From Trileptium ribeirensis (lineage: Eukaryota; Nematoda; Enoplea; Enoplida; Thoracostomopsidae), in contig JASANE010000253.1 in NCBI GenBank assembly GCA_030248225.1, forward strand, positions 1 to 64,000: a stretch of DNA of 64,000 nucleotides, in the 5' to 3' direction. A program made the position numbers and the translations under genes. This document shows, piece by piece, positions 24,001-39,000 of this stretch; within the stretch, counting starts at the first letter, position 1; each line of letters starts with the position of its first letter. Under the pieces are notes generated by a model. The model saw only the letters and a list, made by a program, of their open reading frames with translations. It was not told the DNA's origin and made no database searches.

Positions 24001-27000
24001 TTTCACAACAAACGTCGCAAGGCATGGAGTAAGTTGTTTCAACGCAATTAGGGTAGCCAGAAAATCCAGCGGGAGCGGGAAGGGGACGGTGAGCGCCGCG
24101 TCAAACCGGTCAGACCCCACTGCTGAGGTCGCTTGACCCTGGGTCAGCTGTCTTGGAATTCAGTGTTGGACGGGTAACTCTGAAATTACATATCTTCAGT
24201 TATAAACAACAATAATTTGTCTGTTCTTTATCAGCCTATTTTTGGACTAAAACGGCTAAGGAATTACCTTTTGTAATATTTATCAAGCCTTCTGCTGGCA
24301 CTAAGCCAGTTTCTTATTAAAAATTATTTCAAAACAGCACAATTTGTAGCCCATATTTTTTGAATTTTACAGTTTTGTCTGCTGGCCTGAAGTTCCCCTC
24401 CCTAGCGACCACGCATGCAACGATTTCAAGCCTGAGTTTACAGAAACTCGATATGGATTAGACATTTTTGATTCTGGCCCTTTTGGGATGCTCCAACGTT
24501 TTAGGCTATTGCACTTGCCAGAGGCAGCGGATCGAAATAATGGAGACCACAAACTTCCATTCTTAAGTGCTACAATTTTTTTCTGTTGTCAGAGATTCCG
24601 TTTTCTGGCGAGGTATACGGGTGATGTAAGGTATTTACCATTCCCGACGCGCGATGTGTACTTAGGCTGTGCGATTTGGCGACTCCTTCCGCCCATATGA
24701 CACGACAGCAAACGATAGCATATGGTGTATTTAAGTAATAAGTAAGACAAATTAACATTTTGCGGAACTTGTCTCGAGCGTCCCTACCCATGAAAACGAC
24801 ATCCTGATTTGTGGCTGTTCGATGGCAAAGTACACGGTCACTTGGCCCAAGTTTTTCTAATGCTTGGTTAAAAAAGATATTAGACGCTAGATCAAAGCTT
24901 AAATCAAAACTTCCCGAAAAGAAAAAAGTATAGTTGGAAGTTTAACCAAAAATTGGAATATCCATTTATTTAGTGATGTGTTATAGCGCGCAGGAATAGA
25001 TAAACGATTTTAGCCTTTAATAGAAGCACCTAAGTTTGCTTCGATGTCCCAGCTTCTGTTGACTAAATCTTTCTGCCGTCGCTCACTCCGTTTCGATAGT
25101 GGGTTTTCTTTTAGAGGTCATTTCACGAAACCATGTAATTTTGACACACCCCTTTTTGAAAAAATGAAACGTTTTTGAAAGTACAGTGTCTAGACCCCTT
25201 CCGACATAAAAATCCCTGCATTTTTCGAATATCGATGTCTTTATGCAAAACGAGCTACCTGAAACCTGCTACGGAGCTCGCAAATGGTCCCCCTGGGGGT
25301 CAAATTTTAATCCGAAATAAGTCATTATTCTGTAAGTTGACGCAGTGACATGGTCTGTTTGTATCTAAGTCGGACCAAAATGGTCGCCGTCAAGGTATTT
25401 ATAGGACGTGCGACCTAAAATTGGTGCCGCTAGGGCTTTTTTGGGGTTACAAAGCGACCATTAGAACAAGCCTGTCGCAGAACTTTTTCTTGCGCAACAG
25501 AGACAGCACATACAGATACCATTTTATTCACACAAACCAACCATGAGTGGGGGATTTTCGACAAAAAAAATCGGACAGACTCTTAGCCCTTGTAAAACTT
25601 GGCACCCCGAAAAGTTTAGTCGGTCGGCTACACCTTCCTACAACATACAACGCGTGAAACTTTAGCTACTGCTAAAGATTCTAGATTTGGTTTAACGCGC
25701 TGCTGGTGTAAAACAAACACAATTGATGTATGATTAGCATACATTTAGGTGATGATACCAAGGACAATGCGCGCAATAGATATGCGGGCGGACGGAAGGG
25801 TTCTCTAGCTGCCCAATTAACCGCACGGCCCCATGCCATGGTGCAATGATGGTAAACTTATATACTAATATGGTTCTTGCGACCTTCGATTCGTTTACTA
25901 TACATGCGGTCGGGGGGGGGCTGCATTTACATTAAAATTTTTTAATACATGGTTCGATTCTAGTGAGGCGTTGCTATGTTTTCATTCGGCCTATTGTGAG
26001 ACTGTATGCTAGATTTGGCTTTTTTAATTTTAATTTTCGTAAGGTGGGGGGGCTACATTTTCACACCCCATTTTTGGCACTTTATGACCTTCGACCTCAT
26101 AATCTAACAACGCATGGACAGACGCTGACGTTGTTTTTTTTCAATAAAACCTGTACTGATTACGATTATCGTTATATAGCATTTTTGGCGCTAGTGCACT
26201 TTGACGTTATTTACGAGCGTATGCAAGCTGCCAGATTTGACCTAGGTCGGGGGAGGCTACATGTCACGAAAAATTTTTCGGAAGCTTGACGTCAGCTTCA
26301 GTGTCGATGCTTACTCCCAAGGTTTTTTTGGAAAAATTAGCAAATAAAGGATCACAGGGAAATGAATAACACACATATGTATCACATGCTAGCGATACGG
26401 CGAACGTTTATAGTGGGACATGTGTTTGTGGCTTCATTTGGCCAATCCGGTTTGTGCGCCTCTGGCTACTGCTATGTTAGGGGCACAGAGGTGCACCATA
26501 CCTCATTGTGACCTATTACTACACCGCGCAGCGACATTAAATTTCCTTCCAAAAGACTGGTGGTATGGGCCAAAAAGTGCCGATGTAGCCCCCCGACCAA
26601 TATGATATGGTTTCGTAAAATGACCCATAGAAGCAATAAACTCTTGCTCCGTAGTGGCGTTCTCTCAGTGGATTTTTGAAAATTGGGAGTTTTAGGTCTG
26701 TTGTGGTCCGAGGTGGTTTTAGCTGCTTTGGCCTTGCTTCCAAGGGAAAGTAAACCGAGCTGAACTTAATTTAGGTTGGCGGTTAATGAGCCGCCCACTG
26801 GAAGCTGTATAATATTTAGAATATAGCAAAGAACTTGAGGATCTTGATAAATTTTGGAAAATGACGTCTTGTGAAGTTTGTTGATTCGCCTTTTTAATGT
26901 GGACAAGATAAGTGGCCTGTCCACAGTGGGCAATGGGTGTTATGAACATAGAATGTCCTACCTTCCAAAGGTTCGTTTTCGTATCTCCTGTGATGCTGAG

Positions 27001-30000
27001 ACCACCGACCACTTCCGATATCCAAATGTTTCTGCGTCCACTTGATACACGTTATCAGGAGGTGAAGTAAGAGTGATTGAGTAGAAAAGGGCGATAGTTT
27101 AACTCCGAGTTGGGACGTAATTACTCAATATGTAACACTGACAGAGAACTCAGCAGCATGATAACTCTGACGAATCCATAAACCAAGACGTTGGAAATTA
27201 AAGACGCGAGGATGAATATTGTTAATAACGCAACGATGAAAGGACGAATTCATCAATTCCGTTGTATGATGACATTTGCATATAGTATTAACCACTGAAT
27301 CTATGATCACACGATGTGCGTTTGCAACAAGCCATCCGGCTTGTTACGTCAAACGTGTGCGCCCGAAGGCGCCCAATTTCTTCTTCATTAGTCTTTGAAT
27401 TGTCCAATGTGCTCACATTCCTTGTGCCTGGAAATAATACTCAAGAGCCAGACGAGGTAATAGTTCATGGAATGCAACTACATGACACTCCATGGGCAGA
27501 ATTTAATGTAGTTGAAATTTCTCTCCATGTGACCATGATTCAGGAGGATTTCGACCCTTTCGACTGATGAGATGCTGATGACGTTATGATTTGCAAACAA
27601 TTATAATTTTCACAATTTAAGTTCAAGTTGTACTGTTATGGCGACTGATTATATACCACGTATAAATTACTACAGTCACGGTGTTAAATCTTTGAGAATA
27701 CAGTTATTATTCTGACAAGACAATTTAAGCGTCAAATAATACAATTACAGCTATTTATTACAACATATAAATTATTACACCACGTTGGGTTAAACATTAG
27801 ATTGTGGAAGTATCAGTATTATTTATTTCCATGGGAAAAACAGTATCATTAACAGCGCCGTCAAATGCTTAGTCAGTTCCCCATCCAGTTGATACTTTTG
27901 GGCGGCCATACGCCGCGACGCTAGTTCGGTCTCCTCAACGATGGGACCTTTGAATGCTTCCACGGAATTCGCGTCTTCGATAACAGGTGTGGTATCTAGT
28001 TCCAGTGGATAGATATGACCAACGGAACGTCGCACCGCAGACTCATTGGACAGTCGAACCTCCGCCGACCGGATTATACCATCAGTAGTACGAAACAAAC
28101 GTATCACTTGTAACATCTTCCATGTCCCACGTAGAAGTCCGACATACGTGACTAGGACAACCTCATCTAGGGCTGGTGACAGCTGTCGGTTGTGACGTCG
28201 ATGTCTGTGTACTGTTTCACTACTTTCTCTGAGACTCAACAAATACTCACTGGCCCAAAAATCCTTTATTAACTTTAAACGACGTTAGCGATACTTCCAG
28301 CATCTCCTAGTTGTGTTGTTCCTAGTTGATCAGCTGTTGCAGGAAAACATGTGGCCAAATCAGTAGTGAAATCGTCAGGAGAAGCCTGGACGATAATCAC
28401 CATATACATAAGTAATGGGTCTGGTATTTATCATAGACTCAACATCGGCAAGCAGTGCTTTTAGCTCTTCCCATTGCGTAGGCGCCGACCTATTGCAACT
28501 TTTAAAGCCGCTTCACAACACCAACCAGTCGCTCATATATCCCACATAAAAAAATCCATAGTACTCGAAACGTTCTCGACTGCGTAATAGGACATGCTGA
28601 TCAACGACCAATCCCAGTTGCTGGACAAGATGGTGCTTCTTATTCTCTTCAATGTTTGTAAACACGTCCCCATAATAGTGCTTCTGTATATATACCATCC
28701 ACAACCACTTAACGGCTTGCAACTTACTCGCGGTGAGACATTTCGATCGGACACCAGGTTCAATTGGCTCGAGACAGCAGACTTTTCTTCGCTCCCCGTA
28801 AATTATCCCTATATGGATGGTAAAACGTTGAACTTACAAATCCTAGGCACCAAGCCATAACTCCGCAGAAACGCACAAAAGAGGAGATGCAGTGTCGCCG
28901 ATCTCAAAGGGTTTACAGGGATGTGTGCTCTCGGTTATGTGGAACCACGGCAAAACAGGAATTAATCCTTAATTATCCGGACATCGGTGCCGAGCAAGAG
29001 TACGTTTACTTATCTCCACTATACAATTGTTTGCGGTGTCACTGTTGACAATCGATGGTTCCGAAGGCCAGTTCTCCTGACTCTCCCGGAACCACGGTGG
29101 TTCGCCCACCACAGCTCGGATAATTGAAGTTCGACATTACTAGATCTAGTGCTTAGATCAGCCGGATTAAGACTTGTATTGACGTACCGGAATGTGCAAC
29201 CTGGAGTATTGATCAACCCTGACTCGATTTTTCACAGAAACCGACAAAGGTTCTAAAGTTTGTATCCAACCGGGTACACACGTCGAATCACAAAATACCG
29301 TTAAGGGATCATCGACCGCGAACTCCAGGGGCTTGCGATGGGAGACTCCCGCTCATGTCGCTAAAAGTACACCAAGAAGGTCCAGACGTGGAAGAGTGAT
29401 GGTGTCATCGGATCGTCTCTTGGGCGCTAATCTGCACTTTGTAAACATTACATCGATGCCCCATGTCATGCCATTATCAGCGGAAACTTGCAGAAAGACT
29501 ACACCTGCGTAAAGGGAAAGGGTAGCGTTATGAAATGCTACCACGTCGATCAAGTCAAAACCGTCATTCCAAATATCGAATGCTAACTTTGGAATAGTAA
29601 TTTGCGGATTAATGAAGTTTCTTCTAGGAGACAAAGGTTCATCCCATGTCTGACCATTTTCCCAAAGATGTTGCAGAAACCACTTTATTCAAAGCAAAAC
29701 GGACTGAAAAATTTCCATGGGTCGTAAATAGAAGCCAAATACTGCAGGACATCCCGTTTCGAATATTTCGACCAGTCATTATGCGCTTTAACCCTCAGTG
29801 TATCAGTATCTGTGATAATGTTATCTATATTTATATTGATAGTGCCATATTTGGAAGCACAATGGTTGTCCGAATTGAGATGATATTTTATAACTGCACT
29901 CAGCAAAAGGCTACTGAAAACACCAAATGGTATTCGATAAATACGATACTGTACCTGATTATCTCACATAGCAGTCTTTGATACATCGTTAACACATAGG

Positions 30001-33000
30001 AAGGGTGCAGAACGATCTGTAGAAACGCTTTTTCTATGTCTGCTACAATGGCGACTCGATGAAGCCTGAAGCGTACCAACACTGACAATGCGTCGGGCAA
30101 AATACGGGACCACGATAAAGGGATTGGTTCAGTGAGGAGTCGTGTTGTCGAGTTCGCGCAGAGAAGCATCATACATGATCCTCACCTTTGTCGGAGAACT
30201 GTTTAATTTTAACACAAAGTAATGTAACATGTTGTTTATGGACTTCGGTTCTATTTCTGTTTCAGACACCACCACGTAGCTGTTGATCAATCGCCGCTTG
30301 ATATTGACCAACTATATCCGAATTATCCTTAGATAATTTCTGGGTCTGGCTTTTTAGCCTAGCACCCGCGTGATCCTTGTCGAATTTTTTATTTTCGATG
30401 CACGTCTTTCGCAGCCATTTAACATGGTAGCCTTCAAAAATATATCGAATCATATAACTGTCGAATGACTTCGTCGTCATCTCGAATGGTCGGAAATCTG
30501 GAATACCAACTGTTTCTAGCTTCCAAAATTCTTCAATGACAGAATATGGTGGCGTTGACTTATTTTGTGATGCCACCAAACCACTATACATTAGAATATG
30601 CTGAAGGTTTCCGTCAGACACAATAAGCATGCCGTATCTTGCCCATCTACGTCCTCAGTCTGCTGTCGACCGGCAAGTAGAAGAGCAAAAGGCGAAAGTA
30701 TACTGAACAATCCAGACGGGAGTAGTTCCCGCGGTCAACAGATAAACTCTCAGACCTAATCTGAGTCGATCAAAATACCAATAGATTTGGGACTGTCACA
30801 TAATTCGTCTGCCAAATAAAAGCTTATACCCTTTATAGCCTTCAGTTCTCCAATACTTATCGGGCAATCCGTAATGATAGGAGTTGTATGCGCTGTCAAA
30901 TTACAAAACATCTTACAGCCGTATACCGAATGTTACACATCAGGTTGTCATCTGGACCACCCGCGTCGAACCAAACACTGTGACGCTCAACGGTTCAACT
31001 TCCGCCGTGCTCAGATGCAGGTATGCTGTCACCTCATCCGTGATATATGTACGGTAGCCGCCCGTATCAAAGACAATTCGCAACGTAAGATAATCGCCTG
31101 TTTCCGGCTTAAAGGCGTATGCTGAGGCGGCTAAAAGCAACGTTTGTTCGCTATTCGCCAGAATCGAAGCGTTCACTCGAGATTCATTCTGAACGTATCG
31201 TTGGTTGAAACCACATTCGGCATATTTTCAGAACCTTCCAAACCTCCAGATTGAATCCTATTAGAGGTGATCATCTCAAACATCGCCGGGCATAACAAAG
31301 ATTGTGTTTGCCCACAGTTCGACAATAATAGCAATGCTGGTAAACGCTTGTCGGACATTTTGCGGCCAATGTGCTCCGTTTTTAGACATTTAAAGCATGT
31401 ATTAAGCTCCCGAAGTATCTACGCTTGGCGTCAGAATATTTCGTGCATTCCGCATCAAGATGGGGCTGTTCACAAAAAATGCATGGTCTTCTGCGTGGGT
31501 GCGGGGTAGTTGTGGTGCGACTCTCCGAAACCGGTTGAGTTGTATTGGCGGTAAAAGCCGAGGAACGGCGTCGGCTAACTTCACTCATGAATTCGTTTAA
31601 CTTATTCAGTGGCATCTCTGCTTTGCTAGGCCTCATATTCTTCGTTGATTTTCGATGTTACTTCATTTCATATGGATCCAAGTGTGCCAACATTTCGGAG
31701 AGACCCTCATATTTTATATGCTTTGCATATGCAGAGCGGACTTCACTAAGTGTTGAATGAAGCCCCGCATTTTCGCGTCGAGCTGATTTTAACAGATTCC
31801 GCGGGTACTTGCTGTGAACTTCCAACACTAAAGACCGGTTTGTTTCAGAGCATATTTTCGTTGACGGAATTTGGTTTCGCAACTATCAAATGTAGCTGTG
31901 CGACAAAACACCGTATCTGGCTCGCGTTATGCGCTTTAAGTGACTATATAGATTAACGACATGAGTGTCAGGTGATAGCTCAAACTGCCGTCCCTGTGTA
32001 TCGATAGCCGTTGCGTAGTTAACATCATTCAACATAGTTCCCTCAATGGTATGTAATGTGATAAATTTTTCAAATACGAAAATTTTTCCGTAATTTTTCC
32101 GTATAGGCTTATTATGAATATTCGTGTCGAAAATATTCCAAAACTCTGTCCATTCAAAGTAGTTACCACCAAAGGTTGGCAGTCTTAGTTTTGGGAGCTT
32201 GGAAAAAGCCACTTGACGTTGTAGTGGAACTGAGTTCTATGCTCCCGCACCTGCTCCATGCATCTTATGGCACAGGTCTACCGTCAGCTGCTCCAACGAA
32301 CACATGGCATCATTCACTTGCTCCACCATGTTCAAATAACCATTCGGTGACGGTGCAGCGTAGTTTTCGTAGACCTGTTCTTCAGAACTCACTTCGGCAG
32401 GCGTAGGCTGCAGAATAAGAGCTTGCCATTGAGCACCACGATATAAAATGCCCGTCACCCCTTCTTAATTTTAGCATTGAGTTTATATGTATCCCCTGCA
32501 GCGGACGCCTCGCTATAGCGGGTTACTGTCGGCGAAGCTGCCAATATTTATTATGCTATCTCCAGGTTTGCCTCATGCCCGACCTTGTCCGGACCTATCG
32601 GTTTTTTATGAAACCCGGCCGATATCATTCAAGAACCACACCGCTGGAGAATCCTGCTGGTTTCGCCAATTGTGTTATGAACATAGAATGTCCTACCTTC
32701 CAAAGGTTGGTTGTCGTAACTCGTGTGATGCCAAGACCGCCGACCACTTCCGATATCCAATTATGTTGCTGCGTCCACTGGATAGACGTTATCAGGGGTT
32801 GAAGTAAGAGTGATTGAGTAGAAGAGAAGGCGATAGATAGTTCAACTCCAATGTAGGACGTAATTACTCAATATCTGACACTAAGAGATGACATGGTTCG
32901 GCAGCAGGTAGCTCTGACGAATCCATAAACGTTGGAAGATAAACACGTGAAGATAGATATTGTTAATAACGCAACGATGAAATGACGACTTCCACACTTC

Positions 33001-36000
33001 ATTTTATGATGACATTTGTATATAGTATTAAACAAACACTAAAAGTATGATCACACGATGAGAGTTTGGAACAAGCCACCCGGTTTGTTATTTCAAACGT
33101 GCTCGCCCGAAGGGGCCAGTTTCTTCTTCATCAGTCTTGGAATCGTTCCAATATTCTGACATTTCTTGTTCCTGGAAACAATATATCAAGAGCCAGACGA
33201 GCCAATAGTTCACGAATGCAATTACATGACAATCTGGCTCCCCACTTTCCAAATTCTCCTATTCGTAAGATTTTCCTTATGGCCGACCCACACTCTGCCC
33301 TAAACCCAGCCATGTTCAACTAAATCCAAAAATTTTTGTCGCGAAATTATGTTTTTTGTATGCAAATGTTTTTAAATATTAATTGCCACTATTTGTAATG
33401 CTAAAACGTCGTTTTATAGCTTGAAAATACATGCACGGCAGTAAAACTACATGAAAATATGGAAATATTTAGTAATTTTAGGCAAAATTTATTCCTCCTC
33501 CACTTTGTCCTTTCACCCTAGAATGAAGATTTGGGCTCCCCGGAATTACTCCCCCACTTTTCGGAGGGCCATGAAGTGGTCAGACTATTCATGATTTTTA
33601 ATTTTGTTCAATTTTTGTGTCAGTATTGTGACTTTAATAGTAAAATTATTTAGGGTTAAATGCGAAATTAGAGTTTACAACGCACGAATACAAAATTATA
33701 TGAAATTTTGCAATGGTGTATCTGCACCTTTTGTCCCAAAATCTCAGTCTTGCTGAGCGTCTAATTTAGACCGTACAACAGTAAATTTAATCGCTTAACA
33801 TGTGTCATTTAGAGTCATGGCAAATGTAAAATTTTTAAGTTATTCAACAAGTTATTGCCTGTCCACATCCCTCCGAAAACAAGGCATGGGTGAAATTCGG
33901 AGGGGCCCCATTCTCATTTTGGGGGTAATTTCAAAGTGAGGGGGGATAAATTTTGCTTAAAAATACTAAATATTTCTATATTTTCATGTAGTTTTACTGC
34001 CGTGCATGTATTTTCAAGATATGAAACAACGTTTTAAAATTACAAATAGTGGTAATTAAAGTTTGCAAAATATTTTGCATATAAAATACATTAATTTTGA
34101 GACAAAAAATTTTTGAATTTAGTTGGACATGGTGGTTTCGGAAGAGTAGGGTCGCCCAAGCCCCCACTTTGAACAGGTCAGAACTTAGTCACTTTCTGAG
34201 TACTACTAACGGTAACAGTGAAACCAGTTATACAGACTATGGCTCTTAAACATAATCTTCCGTGTTGATATGTAACGACTATTTTTTTTTACTTTTAGGG
34301 CTTTAAGGATGTTAGCGAATTTTTTATTTTTAAACAAATCTAGAATATATAAAGAAAACATTAACTTTTGACATTTCCAGCGTTTGTTTCTGAAACTTAG
34401 GGGAAGAATTTTATACATAACATTAACGGTTGTCATTTTTGCGGGTACGCGTATCAGTTAAGTTTTTGTTTAAGATAATACTTATTGCATCAATCGGGCT
34501 ATCCGACCACGTAATACTATACGATCAAACGTCCATTATTATTTTATTATAATTGTCTTGCGTGCAACATAATGAATAAACTTGTTTTTGTTTATATTAT
34601 AGTCCGCCTGGGACAATTTCATAAAATATTTGTGCGAGACATTCGTGTAAAGTCTCTTCAGAGCGTCAAACTAATTACAGTAATACAAATATAATGCAAA
34701 AAATCATTATTTTAGCTATTTGCATTCAAAATCCATTATTCATCGAGATCTCAAATCAAACAACATATTTCTCACGGCAGATGAAACGATGAAAATTGGC
34801 GATGGCATGGTGAAAATTGGCGATTTCGGGTTAGCGACAGTTAAAACGCGTTGGTCGGGCTCACACCAGTTTCAGCAGCCGACGGGGTCTATACTATGGA
34901 TGGTATGGTGGTTTTAATTAATGCATATTGGTGTATGTGGTGTATTGATTTTGCACGTATTGATATGTAACACAATGTTGTTTTTCTCCTATGGCTGAAA
35001 ATTTTGCTGGGGTGTCATCTGGGGGATCCAGGTTTGACAATATGTGGGGAGGAGGGTTGCGTGGACGGCGACCGCTGGTTGAACTAATCTAACAAATTCG
35101 AAAATCCAGTGTTTCAACAAAAACCATTAATAACTGACACAGATGGTCTCCATTGTGTTAAAAACCTCTCTTAAAGAATTTTTTACTTGTCTACATAGCG
35201 TTTTTATGTTATGTATATGCATAATACATAATTTATCTATAATCTTACAGTTTTTGTTGTACACATACACGTACTTTGAGTTAAGACAATGCATGCAGCA
35301 GATATCAACACGCCTACCGTAGCTGCTAAACCGAAAAGTATTTGTAACAGATCGATTCTAGATCGTTACGCTATAGATTACTCCTCACTACAGTGTAATT
35401 GCAACATTACTGAATCCTGAGATCTTCTCCATTACAGAGATGCGAGCAAAATCGATGGTCCTGAACTAAAGTCAATGTTTGCCTGCCCTGAGCGAGTACA
35501 TGTATGTATAAATCTGATTAAGTAAATATTATAAGTATAGAATATTTGAGCGGAGCTCGGCGAAGCCGAGCGAAGCGTTTTATTTTCTGTCTGGGAGTAA
35601 AAAGGTCGATGTCCGTCCGTTCGTTCGGTCCGACGGATCTCAAGAACCACTGAACGGATTTTAAAAAACGTTTTTTTGTTTGAAAGCCTATCATGTCAGA
35701 GTGTGCACCTGATATTTGGGATTAAAAAATCTTGAGTGGTTAATTAGTAATTCGCTAATTAGTTAATTTTATGCAGCTAAAATAGAGAATTCTGCAATAT
35801 TTGTATTATTTATTGAAATAGAGTCGTTTCGATCAAACCATATTATAGGTTTTTGGGTCGAAGAATTCAAATATAATATTTTTACCAATGATAAAGCCCT
35901 ATGCCCTATGCAATGTAGTTACAAGAACATAAAATTGAGTACATTCGTAATGCCACAGCCCAAGCTCCGCTCGCAAATGTAGTTCCACTACCGACTAGTT

Positions 36001-39000
36001 AAATATAGTTTATTAATATATTTATTAAGTAAATATTATGTAACTGAATATAAATATAATATTAAGATATCGGTTATTTTATATTTCTTATGTAAATATA
36101 TTAATATAACTTTATATATACATGTATTTATAAATTCTTTAGTTATAAAATAAAACATTATATACCAGGGAGTAACCAGAATTCCGGTTACGGCGAAGGG
36201 CAAAAACCATACAGGAACCGGAAGTATGGTTTAAAAAATTATTTGAAATTTTCCATATTTTTGCTTCATCTGTGGTTCAAACATATGTAATATTACAATG
36301 ATAAAGTTCCAACACAACCAAGCAAAAGAAAAGATTAACTCAGCAATTACCGTGGGAAACGTAACTAGGGCACATAACTTCAGTAGGAATTTTCCATTTT
36401 GATCAGCAGGAGTTAGCTAACAGCCAGGTTGATGTTTGTAGCACCTATTTTACGTATTCAGAAATCTGCGGTTTATGATCGAATTAAACCGGTCCAACTC
36501 GGTAACAGAGTATGGATTGCATAAAAGCTTATCGTAAGCTTGGCTAACAAAAATCGCCAGTGCGCTTGCAAACTTTGTAAATTAGTTTACATTGAAACAA
36601 GGTATCGTTATCTGCAACATATCCAGAAACTGAGTTCTTGGCAATGAACTGCTTTTTTGAAACTGTGCGAGCAGTATCACAGTTTGTCTCATTTATAGCA
36701 TATCGATTAGAAAGTTATCATCATTATCATCTAACTGACGAGCACTGGTTGCCCAATGCTACCCAAAACAGTGTCCCTGACCACTAATCAGAAAATTACC
36801 TTCTATTATTTTCTCTTAGAACCATATAAACCAATAATTTCAAGTTTCCTACAGAACAACATGTAACAAACGTATGTGTAGTAAAGGGAGGCGACTGGAG
36901 ACAGAGCGGAAGTGTGTATTCTACGCTCCATGCGTTGTAAGCACACTCAAAGACATAGTATAATACGCAAGTGTGTCTAGTGGAGGGCATTTTTTGCTCT
37001 GGATGTCCAAAAACCAACATATTGGTCGATAAGTAAACATTATTAGCTTCCTCAGTCTCTTTAAAGTTTCAGAAAAGCAATAGTGTCATCGCAATATATT
37101 AAGTTTAATGTAAAAGTTATTTTTAATACATTTTAAATCCACTGTACCATCATTTCTTCCTTCATCTGTTTTACTTACTATAATATAAGTTTCGAAGACC
37201 AGATTCCGGATCCGGTTTAAATGGACGGTTCCGGGTATTCCCTGGTATAAAGGTAACTCTTTAATAAGCGTTTAAACTATATATAGGTAACACTTTAACT
37301 TTAATATTTATATAACTTATTATAATTTTAATTTTTATAATATAATATTTAATATTTTAATTATAATTTAAAGTTATTTATATCTAAGTAAACTTTTAGT
37401 AAAAGTAGTACTAATAATTTAATATTGATTATTAATGTACGTTGTGGATTAATTTTGGGTTAAGGTGGGACAAAATTGTAGGATTCTGAAAAATTAGGCA
37501 AGTCCGTGAAGAAATTGCCGATTTTGCTGAACTAAGATCTGGGCTAGTGACGGAATGATTAAAGTTGTGCCCATGTATACGACGCTTATAAAATTTAATG
37601 AGCGTACTAATTACCCCTAATCCAAAGGAATCTAAGGAATTTCCTTTGGTTTGGACCGCCAACGGTTTACGGTAGCACTTCCAATTTTAAAATCTAATTT
37701 GTTAGACCGAGAAAAGACCGAAACACCGGTGTTATTAAACGGCCTCGATTGGTCGGAGCCGGAGTCAAAGAATTCGACTGTCGGGGTTAGCTGTCCCGAC
37801 TTGAATCAGTGAATCAGTTTCACTGCGCAACTTTACTGCACTGCGGAGTTTGGACGACTTTACTGCCCGGCTCCGACGCTCAATTTATACGAACCTATGC
37901 CAGCTTATTTCACCGATTTTTCGGCTCGCGCGGTCTCGCTCGTGGAGTTTGGATGGATGACAGAGGACGCAATTGGAAACATACTGTTGTCATGAATAGG
38001 AAAGCCATCATTCTAGAAGTCTCACTTCGGTAGCCATTGTTCCTCCTCTGATTGCCCGTCCAGTCCTCGTCTCCGTAGCCCGTCCGATGTAGGAGTTTGA
38101 CCTCGAGGGGCCTGTAAATAACGTTCCATCTCTTGCCGAAGTCATTCTGGTTCTCCTCGGTCAAGAGTTATGGCACAAAATAAAACGAGACGCCCGCGGA
38201 GATTAATTTTCATGGTTCCTTGAGACGAGTTAGGAGCTAGAAATTAACCCTGACCAACCGAGGTTAAATAACAATTTGTAGGAACATATTTGAAATCCGC
38301 ACGAATCAGTCCTTGCGATCGTTTTGGTTTTGTCAATTTTATCATGGTTTACTCATTGTTATAATGGAATTTTGTTAAAATTGTTATCCTGGAACGAATT
38401 TTGTTAAAATTTTGAAAGGTGACACACATATTTTGGTCTTTCAAACGAAACGCTGCGGCTGATAAGAGTCAACTGGGTTCATGAGCCCGGTGACCCGAAA
38501 TTGGATTGCCCCCACCTAAAATTTCAATTGCTTACAACTCAAAATTCCTTCCAGGAGTTATAATGTTTTTGATAGAGGCCCTTAAGGTCTTTCGTTTGAT
38601 CCCTCTGGCCCAGCAAACCCGTCGTTTGTACAAGTTATAGAAAAATCGAACTGAGCAGACCATAAGCCGCTCAGGTTTTTACAGTTTTATAGTTATAAAG
38701 ACTCATATATAGGTATATTTGCAAGTAGATTTTGTTTCACACATTTGTCATATTTGCTTTTGCCATTTGTACATAGACATCAATGCAGCAAGGTAGCATT
38801 GGAGTCGCTACGCTCCGATAGGTTGACACTATAATCTAATTTACCAGTGTTCGTAACAAATTTGATATCGGATTGAAAAAATTTACGTACAAACTTTTAG
38901 CAGCATCGTGAGATGCTATGTCGGACATTTGGGGTCTTGAGTCGACGGATCGGTTTTAGGTTGGACTTTTGACTCGGTCCTATCAAACAGAAAATATAGG

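Larger units (their letters stand above)
26938..33231 (-). mobile_element. BEL/Pao-type LTR retrotransposon, degenerate, complete in outline
   Basis: Direct long terminal repeats at 26938-27487 and 32673-33231 share tgttatgaacatagaatgtc, tcctaccttccaaaggtt and many later blocks, with obvious divergence. On the minus strand the LTR starts TGT and ends ACA. Between them, minus-strand fragments follow BEL/Pao order: gag, zinc knuckle, aspartic protease, reverse transcriptase, RNase H region, integrase C-terminal domain. Multiple stops and frameshifts mean it cannot be autonomous now. No clear target duplication is visible (atggg versus atctg). Confidence 0.85.
26916..33582 (-). mobile_element. 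Small inverted-repeat element (GACAGG family), interrupted by BEL/Pao insertion
   Basis: cctgtccacagtggg (26916-26930) is the terminal sequence of the element family seen at 6614-6931 in reverse. The continuation of that family (ccccactttccaaat, then ...agccatgttcaactaaat... and ...gccactatttgtaatgct...) resumes immediately after the right LTR at 33232 and runs to about 33582. The LTR retrotransposon therefore landed within the terminal region of this element. Confidence 0.65.

Noticed and set aside
25963..26289. 108-codon open frame in intron 9
   Set aside because: No recognisable motif. It overlaps a decayed repeat with runs of G, and no splice or start context is convincing.
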